Part shown: positions 6,951 to 14,934 of the stretch, piece by piece
How positions within the stretch are numbered: the first letter of the stretch is position 1
Layout of the letters: every line of letters starts with the position of its first letter
From: Thermotogota bacterium
Lineage (GTDB): Bacteria; Thermotogota; Thermotogae; Thermotogales; DSM-5069
Direction: 5' to 3'
Assembly: GCA_029551145.1 (NCBI GenBank)
Contig: JAKPGA010000033.1
Span: 1-34,651, forward strand
Length of the DNA stretch: 34,651 nucleotides
The notes under the pieces: model-generated
What the model saw: only the letters and a program-made list of their open reading frames with translations
The model's database searches: none
What the model was told of the DNA's origin: nothing
Translations under genes and position numbers: made by a program

Positions 6951-8217
6951 GCTTCACACCTCCACTGTTGATTGACTCAAAGATCTTCGCTGGGATACTT
7001 TTCATTTCTTCGAACATGATCTCAACCCAGACATTATCGCGAAAATCATGGTCACATGCTCCTTCTTCAATGGCTTTTTTGTACACCTCTTGAAGTAGCA
7101 GTGCCTTTGCATCTATTGACCAGTTTTTCACAACGTATTCTTTTCCAACTTTGGCCATGGTTTCATAAAGACTCGCATCACTCAACAACCGTTCCACCTT
7201 CTCTGTAAACTTGGAGAGCAACGACTCTTCAACGAGTAATGCACCTTGACCATCTACCAATACATCTGCTATACCCATCTTCGCTACTGCCACCACCGGT
7301 GTCCCAGCTGCCAACGATTCAAGTACGACCAAACCCTGAGTTTCACTTTCAGAACCCTGAGTTTCACTTTCAGAGGCAAAGACAAACAAATCGGCCTGCC
7401 TGTAGTAATTTGCAAGAACCTTTCTTGGCATATAACCGGTAAAAGTAACAGATGATTCTACGCCAAGCTCCGTAGCCAATTGCTTCAGTGATGCCCTCTC
7501 AGGACCATCACCCACGATGATCAAATGAAGATCGTATTTCTTTTCAAGTAATGCCTTCAAAACCTGTATCACGAAGACCACGTTTTTTTCCTTTGCAAGC
7601 CTTCCGACGAACAAGAGAATCTTCGATTTATTTCCGATATTGTGATGTTTTCTTATATCAAAATCGTTGTCACTTTCAAAGAGTTCTACATCGATCCCTG
7701 TTGGAATGACATCCACCGGCCTGGTTACACCATATCTCAGAAGCTCATGCCTTATCTTTTCAGTAGGCGCGATCACTCGATTCACCATGTTACAGAACCA
7801 AGCAGAGAATTCTTCTACGCTCTTCGCCGAAGGGGTGAGTGGCTTTGGAATATAATGTCTGTACTCCACCAATAAGGTGTGATAGGTGTGAACATGTGGG
7901 ATCTGTAAGCGTCGTTGCACTGTCAATCCCCTGAAGCCAAGTGCAAAAGGTGCATGGCTGTGAATCACTTCTATTTTCTTTTGCTTGGTGAAATTCAACA
8001 ACGGCAACAGTCGACCACTGTTAGGGACTATATGATTCTGTTCCCATTTAAACTGAATACCACCTATGGCAAAGACTGTATCATCCTTGGGTCCAATTGG
8101 TGCCACAACATAAACTTCATGTCCAAGTTTCTCAAGAGCTCTCTTGTAGAGGCTAACAGATGTTGCAACCCCATTTGCTTGGGGTATATATGTGTCAGTG
8201 AACATCGCGATTTTCAA
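6910..8217 (-). CDS. GT4 glycosyltransferase with duplicated 7-residue motif
   Basis: A 435-residue GT-B fold glycosyltransferase of family GT4. It opens with KIAMFTDTYIPQANGVATSV, carries VIHSHAPFALGFRGL and HTYHTL in the acceptor half, VIPTGID and LLFVGRLAKEKN in the donor half, and the EX7E motif ETQGLVVLE. The pattern resembles diacylglycerol glucosyltransferases and mannosyltransferases, so a glycolipid product is likely but unproven. The frame opens at 8229, yet a TTG at 8217 is placed correctly behind AAAGGTGGTGA and starts at the usual point; it overlaps the MMPL gene by 23 bases. Residues 282-288 and 289-295 are identical copies of SESETQG, from a 21-bp tandem duplication right at the EX7E motif. 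The second copy keeps the motif intact. Confidence 0.92.
   Translation of the reverse strand: MKIAMFTDTYIPQANGVATSVSLYKRALEKLGHEVYVVAPIGPKDDTVFAIGGIQFKWEQNHIVPNSGRLLPLLNFTKQKKIEVIHSHAPFALGFRGLTVQRRLQIPHVHTYHTLLVEYRHYIPKPLTPSAKSVEEFSAWFCNMVNRVIAPTEKIRHELLRYGVTRPVDVIPTGIDVELFESDNDFDIRKHHNIGNKSKILLFVGRLAKEKNVVFVIQVLKALLEKKYDLHLIIVGDGPERASLKQLATELGVESSVTFTGYMPRKVLANYYRQADLFVFASESETQGSESETQGLVVLESLAAGTPVVAVAKMGIADVLVDGQGALLVEESLLSKFTEKVERLLSDASLYETMAKVGKEYVVKNWSIDAKALLLQEVYKKAIEEGACDHDFRDNVWVEIMFEEMKSIPAKIFESINSGGVKRATIKHLARSRRG
7333..7374. repeat. Exact 21-bp tandem duplication
   Basis: Bases 7333-7353 and 7354-7374 are identical and adjacent. The unit is a multiple of three and lies in frame in the GT4 glycosyltransferase, duplicating SESETQG. 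Identity at every synonymous position indicates a recent event or an assembly artefact. Confidence 0.97.
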
Positions 8218-10525
8218 TGATATCACCACCTTTGAAAAAGTACTCTACTACGAAAATCGTCAGCAACCAAGATATCGAAAGCCCTATTCCCATCAAAATA
8301 CCAAATTCCTTCAAAAGTTTCCCCTCTGCGAGAGAAAAGCTTCCAAAGGCAGCAACCGTTGTCAAGGTACAAAAAGTGATCGACTTCAGAGTCTTCGCAA
8401 GCCCCTCAGCGTCCCCAAGTTTTGAAGTATGGTACATGTAAATCAAGCCATCCACGCCCGTCCCAACAAGTATTGGTATGAGAAGCAGTGTCATGAAAGT
8501 CGTATGAACCTTTGTTGTGAAACCTATTCCAAAGGCAATTACGATTGAAATTACCACCGAACCAATTATCAACATGCTCACTTTGATTGATCTTATGGTT
8601 ACCAACAACATCACGAAGACTCCCAAAGTAACAAACAGAGAAAGCCAGTAAATCGTTCCTCTCATGTCGTTCATCACATTGTACAGTATTGCTGGATAAC
8701 CATAGGATTTGACATTGTTCTTCTGGAAAAAGTTGTAGACTTGCTTTATTCTGTTCTGCTTGTACAGATCCTGCGCTGTGTCTGTGTACAAAACGAACTT
8801 CGTCTTGCCATCTTTCTCGTAAAACAGCATCGGCACATCCTTCTTCAATTCGTTTAATACGTCTTGTAGATTTTTTGAGTTCCGCACCATTGAGAGCATT
8901 TCAAGAATCTGACTGTACATGCCAACTCTCTTGAAAACAGCAACAAGCACTGGATTGTTCACAACCTGGAAAAGATTCGAGTACATACTCGGTAAGCTCT
9001 TGACAAAATCATCGGACGCGTATTCCAAAATGTTCAAGACGGAAAGTGGGGGAATGAGAAAACCAGAATTTCTTATTATGGAATCTACCCTCTTGAGATC
9101 GTCAAGATCGTCTGCCAAAACACAGATTTCTCCAAAACCAACCTTTTGAAAACTTCTTTTCACTTCGTCAAAGGCTATCGAGGACTCAGCCTTCTCAGAG
9201 ACTAACCCTGAAGGAGTGTACCAATAATTCTTTAGATTCACTATTCCCAAAGGTACAAAGACAACTACAATCAATAAGGCTATGATCCTGATTAATCCTT
9301 TCACCTTACCTTTGAAGAAGAACGAAAGATCTTGTTTTGTGGCACTTTCCTTCACACTTGGCTTGAATACCAACAAGAGTGAAGGCAGGAACAGAAGCAT
9401 TGTCACGAAGAATACAGACAGACCAATGATTGCGAATAAACCCATCTGCATAAATGGCTTTGACATCCCAAAAAACATCGATGAAAAGGCCCCTACAGTT
9501 GTTAGAAGAGCAGCCAATGCGGGACGTACAAATTCCGAGACCGCAGTTGAGATTGCATCGGGTTCAACCTTTCCTTCTTTGACATGAGAGGTGACCTTTG
9601 TGATCATGTGAATACCATAATCGATACCCAATCCCAAAACCATGGCGTTGACAAAGGATGTCACTATATTTATTTCGCCCAAGAAGAATTTCGTGATTCC
9701 CAAGGTCGTACACATAGCAACAATCATTGACACAAGCAGAAGCCCTAAGATGGGGATGCTCCTGTATCCAAGATAAATCACAAGACAAATACCTGCAAAA
9801 GATATAGCAGTTGTCAAAAGAAAATCCTTTTGCACCTGCTCGTTAGATTCAAAGACACCCACGGCTGTCCCCGTGAACAGGAATTTCACATTGGTCTCCT
9901 TCGATACCTGCTGGGCGATCTTCTTTAAATTCATTATCGCTCGACTCACGCGGTTCACATCTATGATGTTATCTCTCAGCACGAAATTTATTATGATGAC
10001 GCGCTGATCCGGCGAAACCATTATAAACTGTTCTATTCCCTTTCTCTTCTCGTACTCTTCGAGTAGCTGCTCAACGGTCGCAAAAGATTGAGCAAGCTTT
10101 CTGTATTCCGAAAAGTCCAAAAGGTTACTGCTGTTCAAATTGAAGGAGTTACTTATGTCTTTGAGGCTGTTCGAATCTATCGCGAGAAAACCATATTTGA
10201 TAAAAATCTCTGGGTTGTCGAGTTTCATGGTTTCCACAATGTATTCTGTTTGTTCAAATCTTTCTTTGAGCTTTTCAAGTGCAGCCTTGGTTCTTTCAAC
10301 ATCGCCATTCGTGTATGCGATTACAGTGAGCGTATTTGAAGAGAGTTTCTCGACCAGAAAATCGATTTGATCTACGTAGAAGTCTGCCTCCTTGGGTGCG
10401 AGGCTTGCCAGATCTGAGTTGATGGTAAGGTTAGCTATGCCGTAGTAACCAAGTATTACTGAGACGACCACGAAAACCAGAAAGATCAAGAACCGGTTCT
10501 TCACTACAAAATCACCGAAAACCAC
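8195..10525 (-). CDS. MMPL/RND-superfamily exporter
   Basis: A 776-residue twelve-helix protein in two halves. Helix 1 is at about 12-30, a large extracytoplasmic loop runs to about 220 and five helices follow to 395. The pattern repeats with a helix near 410, a second loop to about 620 and five helices to 765. Each half keeps the intramembrane aspartate motif of MMPL proteins: MVLGLGIDYGIH and VGTGVDGLIYMYH. Such proteins use the proton gradient to move lipids or other hydrophobic molecules to the outer envelope. The start is a GTG at 10525 after GGTGGTGAG, overlapping the preceding gene by 22 bases. The next gene is a GT4 glycosyltransferase, so a glycolipid cargo is an attractive guess. 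The superfamily is certain and the cargo unknown. Confidence 0.92.
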   Translation of the reverse strand: MVFGDFVVKNRFLIFLVFVVVSVILGYYGIANLTINSDLASLAPKEADFYVDQIDFLVEKLSSNTLTVIAYTNGDVERTKAALEKLKERFEQTEYIVETMKLDNPEIFIKYGFLAIDSNSLKDISNSFNLNSSNLLDFSEYRKLAQSFATVEQLLEEYEKRKGIEQFIMVSPDQRVIIINFVLRDNIIDVNRVSRAIMNLKKIAQQVSKETNVKFLFTGTAVGVFESNEQVQKDFLLTTAISFAGICLVIYLGYRSIPILGLLLVSMIVAMCTTLGITKFFLGEINIVTSFVNAMVLGLGIDYGIHMITKVTSHVKEGKVEPDAISTAVSEFVRPALAALLTTVGAFSSMFFGMSKPFMQMGLFAIIGLSVFFVTMLLFLPSLLLVFKPSVKESATKQDLSFFFKGKVKGLIRIIALLIVVVFVPLGIVNLKNYWYTPSGLVSEKAESSIAFDEVKRSFQKVGFGEICVLADDLDDLKRVDSIIRNSGFLIPPLSVLNILEYASDDFVKSLPSMYSNLFQVVNNPVLVAVFKRVGMYSQILEMLSMVRNSKNLQDVLNELKKDVPMLFYEKDGKTKFVLYTDTAQDLYKQNRIKQVYNFFQKNNVKSYGYPAILYNVMNDMRGTIYWLSLFVTLGVFVMLLVTIRSIKVSMLIIGSVVISIVIAFGIGFTTKVHTTFMTLLLIPILVGTGVDGLIYMYHTSKLGDAEGLAKTLKSITFCTLTTVAAFGSFSLAEGKLLKEFGILMGIGLSISWLLTIFVVEYFFKGGDIIENRDVH

Positions 10526-10968
10526 CGTCTCACCACCAACATCACCAATATGCAGGCAACTGTTCTGATCACGTGGACCGACAATCTGTAGTAACTAAAA
10601 GAAGTCATCAATGAATGAACGAAGCTGAAAGAAATAGAAAGCATGGGTGGTAAATTGAAGAACTCAAGTATCCTAATATATATGGGTAAAAACATATACG
10701 GTATAAAGAAAAGAGGTACAGCGAAGACCTTCCTGAAATCTCTTTCGATCAGTGCAACAACACCACAAAGTATGATGGTGTAAAGAAAGACAGCCAAGTT
10801 CAACTTGAAATAGTCAGCCACATAATTCGTGTTGAGAAACACGTAGCGTATCTTGTCTGATAACGAAAACCACAAGGTATTGACAACGACAAAAGGCAAA
10901 ATCAAGGTCCAGTAACTGGAAGCCTTGGCAATCTTTTTGGATGAATACAAAAGTCCAAAGCAATTCAT
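10504..10968 (-). CDS. Small multi-pass membrane protein, unknown
   Basis: A 154-residue protein with four or five hydrophobic segments (about 18-35, 55-75, 80-100, 108-125 and 133-152) and a short basic start containing SSKKIAKASSYW. I do not recognise a family. Size and layout are loosely MreD-like, but no diagnostic motif is visible. The ATG at 10968 overlaps the previous stop as ATGA and the end overlaps the MMPL gene by 22 bases, so its translation is probably coupled to both neighbours. A role as an accessory of the MMPL exporter is possible on position alone. Confidence 0.75.
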   Translation of the reverse strand: MNCFGLLYSSKKIAKASSYWTLILPFVVVNTLWFSLSDKIRYVFLNTNYVADYFKLNLAVFLYTIILCGVVALIERDFRKVFAVPLFFIPYMFLPIYIRILEFFNLPPMLSISFSFVHSLMTSFSYYRLSVHVIRTVACILVMLVVRRWFSVIL

Positions 10969-11561
10969 CGGTTTTTAACCACCTCTATGCCATATCTGTA
11001 AGAAAGTAGCATGAGAGAACTGAGTAATTCCTCCGAACTCTGTCTCAGATCGATGTCAACCTCTTCGCCCTTCAAAGCCATTAGAACTGCCTTTGCCACA
11101 TCAATGTGATCGCGAAGGATATTTCCTGAGTCTGTTAGCACTATTCTTGGTCTATACAAAAACAACACTCCATTGGAAAAAAAGGACGAATGTACAAGAT
11201 ACTCACTGCTTTCGATCTTCAAAAAGATCTTCTTCTCAACCGGTCTGTTACCGGTCTTTTTTTCAATATCACTAATCATTTCTTCATAAGCAGAAAGCGA
11301 GCCTGCCAGAACAACTGATTTCTGGAGTGACAAGTTCAGAGTGATCTTTTGTCCAATCGAAAGAGCCTTTTTGTAAAAGAGAATCTGTTCAGCTACCGTC
11401 TTCAGCTTGTTGATCAGCGACGCATAGGGTGAAGATGTAACAACACGCGGGAATGGGTTTATGGTGAATGATTCACCCTGTTTGTTCACCGGCCAGTATG
11501 TGAACACGAAAACAGTGAAACAAACCAGGAATACCACCACAGCCATTCCCGCTGATGTCAT
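10965..11561 (-). CDS. Membrane-anchored extracytoplasmic protein, unknown
   Basis: A 198-residue protein with one N-terminal hydrophobic helix (about residues 5-22, AVVVFLVCFTVFVFTYW) and no cleavage site that I trust, so it is probably a single-pass protein facing outward. The rest is soluble and mixed alpha/beta, with a C-terminal stretch HIDVAKAVLMALKGEEVDIDLRQ. No known domain is recognised. Both ends are ATGA overlaps, with ctpA upstream and the small membrane protein downstream, so the three should be made together. It may be a partner of the MMPL exporter or of the protease; that is inference from position. Confidence 0.75.
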   Translation of the reverse strand: MTSAGMAVVVFLVCFTVFVFTYWPVNKQGESFTINPFPRVVTSSPYASLINKLKTVAEQILFYKKALSIGQKITLNLSLQKSVVLAGSLSAYEEMISDIEKKTGNRPVEKKIFLKIESSEYLVHSSFFSNGVLFLYRPRIVLTDSGNILRDHIDVAKAVLMALKGEEVDIDLRQSSEELLSSLMLLSYRYGIEVVKNR

Positions 11562-12769
11562 TTGACCATCTCCAAAAGAACCTCCAGTCCCTTGATTATG
11601 TAAGGATCATTCATGTCAAGCTCTATGACCTTTTTAGTGTAGTCCACCGCGGCTGATTGGCGCTCGGTATCCGTGGCTTCTTGCACAAAGACATCTGGAT
11701 CAATTCCTATCTTGTGAATATCTTTCCCCGATGGGGTCATATAATGTGCCGTAGTCAAATAAAGTGTGCCACCGTTACTCAGAGGAAATCCAGTCTGCAC
11801 CGACCCTTTCCCGAAGGTCTTCTGTCCGACAATCTTTGCAATCTGATAATCCTTCAAGGCTCCTGTCAATATCTCCGATGCTGATGCAGACCCTCCGTTG
11901 ACCAGTACAACTATGGGCACGTTTGGATAATTGTTACCTTTCGATTCGTACACTTCTTCCACGCCGTAAGCGTTTTTCGTTTTGACAACAATACCTTTGT
12001 CTATGAAGTAACTGGCAACCTCTATGGCGCTGTTGAGATAACCTCCAGGATTGTCCCTAAGATCAACGATCAATCCCTTGACTCCTTTATCGAAAATATC
12101 GTTGAGGGCTTCAGCCATTTCTTCAGATGTCTTAGCTCCAAACCTTGTTATCAGCGTGTATCCCACTCGTCCTTTGGTTGTCTCGATAAGTGCATGTTTT
12201 ACTGGAATTATCTGTATCTTTTCTCTCACAAGCTCGAAGGTCAAAAGTGAGTCAACGCCCTCTCTCACGACTTTTATCTTAACAGTCGTCCCAGGCTGAC
12301 CTCGCAGTTTTCTGACAGCTTCCATGTACTCCATCTCACTCACAGGTTGGTCATCAATGGTCACTATTCTATCGTTAGCCTTCAGCCCAGCTTTCCAAGC
12401 AGGTGTCCCGTACATCGGTGAGATGACTTTGACTGCCTTGTACTCGCTGTCGTAGGTGACTTCAATACCAAGTCCTCCGTACTCACCTTCAAGCTCTATT
12501 TGTTTTTCCTCCATCGCTTCTGGGTTTTCATAGTAGGAGAAGTCATCTCTAAGGCCCTTGACCAAACCATCGATAGCTGAATCCATGAGTTTGTTCAGGT
12601 CAACTTCGTCTTTTTGATAATACGTATTGAGTATGTAGGATAGAGTCTGGTAAAAGGGCTCAAGTGCTTTGTTGACATCTTTTGGCGTAACGGCTGCTGA
12701 AAGAATCCAACTTGCGAAGATCACAGAGACCGAGAGAATAATCACAAATAGCAGAGAATTTCTTTTCAT
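11558..12769 (-). CDS. ctpA: C-terminal processing peptidase, S41 family
   Basis: A 403-residue secreted or membrane-anchored serine protease that trims C-termini of envelope proteins. Order: signal anchor 5-26; helical cap 30-90; PDZ domain about 95-180 (GGLGIEV, GTPAWKAGLKANDRIVTIDD); S41 core with DLRDNPGGYL at 236-245. The catalytic serine is in NGGSASASEILTGAL (about S296) and the general-base lysine in FGKGSVQTGFPL (K321). Both catalytic residues are present and the length is normal. The ATG at 12769 follows GGAGGGATTCAA. It lies 12 bases after trmI and overlaps the next gene as ATGA. Function is well supported; natural substrates here are unknown. Confidence 0.96.
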   Translation of the reverse strand: MKRNSLLFVIILSVSVIFASWILSAAVTPKDVNKALEPFYQTLSYILNTYYQKDEVDLNKLMDSAIDGLVKGLRDDFSYYENPEAMEEKQIELEGEYGGLGIEVTYDSEYKAVKVISPMYGTPAWKAGLKANDRIVTIDDQPVSEMEYMEAVRKLRGQPGTTVKIKVVREGVDSLLTFELVREKIQIIPVKHALIETTKGRVGYTLITRFGAKTSEEMAEALNDIFDKGVKGLIVDLRDNPGGYLNSAIEVASYFIDKGIVVKTKNAYGVEEVYESKGNNYPNVPIVVLVNGGSASASEILTGALKDYQIAKIVGQKTFGKGSVQTGFPLSNGGTLYLTTAHYMTPSGKDIHKIGIDPDVFVQEATDTERQSAAVDYTKKVIELDMNDPYIIKGLEVLLEMVK

Positions 12770-12781
12770 TTGAATCCCTCC

Positions 12782-13555
12782 TCAGAATTCACTCGCCTTT
12801 CGTGCAAATATCATGAAGGCCGTGTGAGCAACCATTCTGTCGAATGGCCTAAGCCTTTCTGCAACTGGTTTATACTGTCTGAATAAACTTTCCCAGACCT
12901 CCAAATCGATGAAACTGTACTTCTGAAGTTCTTCAAGCACCATCTGAACCTGGTTAGTTGTTGGACAAACGATGCCAAGGTTCCCCGAACCAACTAATGC
13001 ATCGTAGCAGTTGCGAACATAGTTCCACAGATCGGGTACGTCCAGAAAAATGGCGTCTACCACTTCATCGAAACCATCGGCGATGTCTTTCAGTTTTATG
13101 GTAACTCTTTGTAGCAAACCCCATTTTGATAGATTGGATTCTGCAAGAGTTTTGAAATCTTCCCTTTTCTCATAGGCAAAAACCTTCCCAGAAGGACCGA
13201 CACATCTTGCAAGCGCAGCGCACATGGCACCACTGCCAACTCCGGCATCTATTACCGTATCACCTTCTTTGACGTCCAGCATCAACAATATGTAGCCGAT
13301 ATCCTTGGGATAAACGATCTGCGTTCGTCTGTTCATTTTGAAAATCTCATCAACGAGCCTTGGACGCATTATTCTGAAATAGTTACCATTTCTCGACTCA
13401 CACTTGCTACCGTATGGCTTGCCAATCAGATTTGCGAGATCGACAACCCCCTTGTGAGTGCCGAAGGATGTTTCTTGGATCTGCACGATGAAATTCGATC
13501 CATCCTCAAAAGCAAGAATCACTCTATCATTCAGTTTGACAAAATTCTCGCTCAT
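12782..13555 (-). CDS. trmI: tRNA (adenine-58-N1)-methyltransferase
   Basis: A 257-residue SAM-dependent methyltransferase that makes m1A58 in the T-loop of tRNAs, a modification linked to heat stability of tRNA in thermophiles. Features: a beta-rich N-terminal domain 1-75; family motif RRTQIVYPKDIGYILLMLDV; SAM-binding motif I GDTVIDAGVGSGAMCAALA; acidic motif VFAYEKREDF; motif IV-like DAIFLDVPDLWNYV. The start ATG at 13555 overlaps the GerMN gene as ATGA, with GGGAGGATC directly upstream. The order next to a CtpA protease matches what I recall from T. maritima. Confidence 0.94.
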   Translation of the reverse strand: MSENFVKLNDRVILAFEDGSNFIVQIQETSFGTHKGVVDLANLIGKPYGSKCESRNGNYFRIMRPRLVDEIFKMNRRTQIVYPKDIGYILLMLDVKEGDTVIDAGVGSGAMCAALARCVGPSGKVFAYEKREDFKTLAESNLSKWGLLQRVTIKLKDIADGFDEVVDAIFLDVPDLWNYVRNCYDALVGSGNLGIVCPTTNQVQMVLEELQKYSFIDLEVWESLFRQYKPVAERLRPFDRMVAHTAFMIFARKASEF

Positions 13556-14010
13556 GATCCTCCCTCAATTGGCCAACTGGACCATATTTGCCTCGGAAAA
13601 CCATATCGTATATCCACATAGTTGACTAATCGGTCCTTTCTCTTGCCATCTACAGTGATATAAACTGAATCTATCGCTTTGAAATTCTCAAAAATAGTCC
13701 TCAGTAATTGGTGTACAAAGTAACGCTCTTGTTGAAAATCAATACCCAAGAGCGCAGAAGATCTAAGGTCGATCACCAAGGCTTTTTCGACAAAAAAATA
13801 TGCCCTGAGAAGATTTTTCGGCACGAAACTCATTGTGCCTGGAACAGGATCTGAGAGTTTTTCAAATATGAAATTCAACACATCTTCCTTTTCATAGTTT
13901 AGACTCACACTGACCGGCAAGAGATTCTCGTCGAGATAGAATATCGTGTAGTTTCTACAGAAAAGAACAACAGGCAGCAATACCATGAAAATCAGTATTT
14001 GTTTTCTCAT
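13552..14010 (-). CDS. GerMN-domain secreted protein
   Basis: A 152-residue protein with a signal segment (residues 1-18) that ends VLFC, a poor lipobox, so it may be secreted or an atypical lipoprotein. Residues about 25-140 fit a GerMN domain: a beta-strand pair YTIFYLDENLLPVSVSLNY, then ALVIDLRSSALLGIDF, a helix HQLLRTIFENFKAIDSVYI and the closing VDGKRKDRLVNYVDIRYGF. The domain occurs in envelope and germination proteins and in non-sporulating bacteria, with no known enzymatic role. The ATG at 14010 directly follows the TGA of the previous gene and the end overlaps trmI as ATGA. GerMN genes next to amidase genes are common in Firmicutes, which bears on the upstream neighbour. Confidence 0.72.
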   Translation of the reverse strand: MRKQILIFMVLLPVVLFCRNYTIFYLDENLLPVSVSLNYEKEDVLNFIFEKLSDPVPGTMSFVPKNLLRAYFFVEKALVIDLRSSALLGIDFQQERYFVHQLLRTIFENFKAIDSVYITVDGKRKDRLVNYVDIRYGFPRQIWSSWPIEGGS

Positions 14011-14934
14011 TCACTGAAGCAGCTCCTTCAAGTAATCCTCGATCTGCGATATTCTTGAACTGTCAGAAAGCAGCACAACCATGCACAATCTCTCAATGGG
14101 TAAATTGTACAGAGGACATATCTCCAATTTCAAATTGAACTGTGCTGCAATCTGCTGGGCTATCTTCTTATTCTGCGCGTAAACTGGCCAATCAGAACCC
14201 TCAAAATCGGGCGAATAAGACCGTATTATGATTCTGTCATCTCCATCTGAGTACAGAAGAAGAAAACCGTTTTCGGGAATTTGCATAATCTGCTCAAACT
14301 TCAAAGCGACAACTTCCTTGGTTGTAAAGGTTTCTTTGAAAAGGATGACACGAATCAATCCAGGCATTTCGATTTTTTGGTCGATCTTCTTGTCTGTTGG
14401 AATGACTCTTATCGACTGACCTGGTTGGTAGATCTGATTGTCAATGGATACAAAACCATTGCTAATGATTTCGATCTGATTTTGTCTGCCTGCAAATGAC
14501 AACGCATTCGATCCATTGTATGTTATATCGATTATATCATCGGTCTGAAATATCTTGGTTATCATCATGTCAGGTAGAACGATCTTTGACTGTTCCTGGA
14601 TGAAAGGCAATTGAAATGCCGACAGGATATCAACCAGTGGAACCACTTTGCTCTTCGTGGTTGCTCCATCAACGACAAACACGTTGGAATCTTTTGCAAA
14701 ACCGACCGTGTGACCATTCCACACAAGATATTGAAAATCACCGACTTCCCCAGTTGATGGACTGTCAAGTCTCATCATTCTGGAGTAATTTTCGATGAAA
14801 GACACAAAAGAAGACCAACTCATCGTGTTCTCAATATCTGCCGATGAATACATGAGCTTGTTGCCAACATAAAGATCGAATGAAAAACACACAAATGCAC
14901 CACAGATCACAAGGAAAAACGTTGCTGCTCTCAA
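14011..14934 (-). CDS. Secreted protein, unknown; possible amidase-like remnant
   Basis: A 307-residue protein with a signal peptide (about 1-18). I do not recognise it securely. The segment near 85-115 (VVPLVDILSAFQLPFIQEQSKIVLP) has the look of a copper-amine-oxidase N-terminal type repeat, and about 120-210 is rich in short beta strands as in AMIN domains. In amidases a catalytic Amidase_3 domain would follow, but no DPGHGG or other zinc-ligand motif appears; the last 90 residues end RISQIEDYLKELLQ. The likely start is a TTG at 14934 that overlaps the kinase stop as TTGA, with AAGGAGTG 10 bases upstream. It may be a catalytically dead or very diverged cell-wall protein. Confidence 0.6.
   Translation of the reverse strand: MRAATFFLVICGAFVCFSFDLYVGNKLMYSSADIENTMSWSSFVSFIENYSRMMRLDSPSTGEVGDFQYLVWNGHTVGFAKDSNVFVVDGATTKSKVVPLVDILSAFQLPFIQEQSKIVLPDMMITKIFQTDDIIDITYNGSNALSFAGRQNQIEIISNGFVSIDNQIYQPGQSIRVIPTDKKIDQKIEMPGLIRVILFKETFTTKEVVALKFEQIMQIPENGFLLLYSDGDDRIIIRSYSPDFEGSDWPVYAQNKKIAQQIAAQFNLKLEICPLYNLPIERLCMVVLLSDSSRISQIEDYLKELLQ

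Noticed and set aside
7333-7374. Start of a CRISPR-like or multi-copy repeat array
   Set aside because: Only two adjacent copies without spacers, inside a coding frame.
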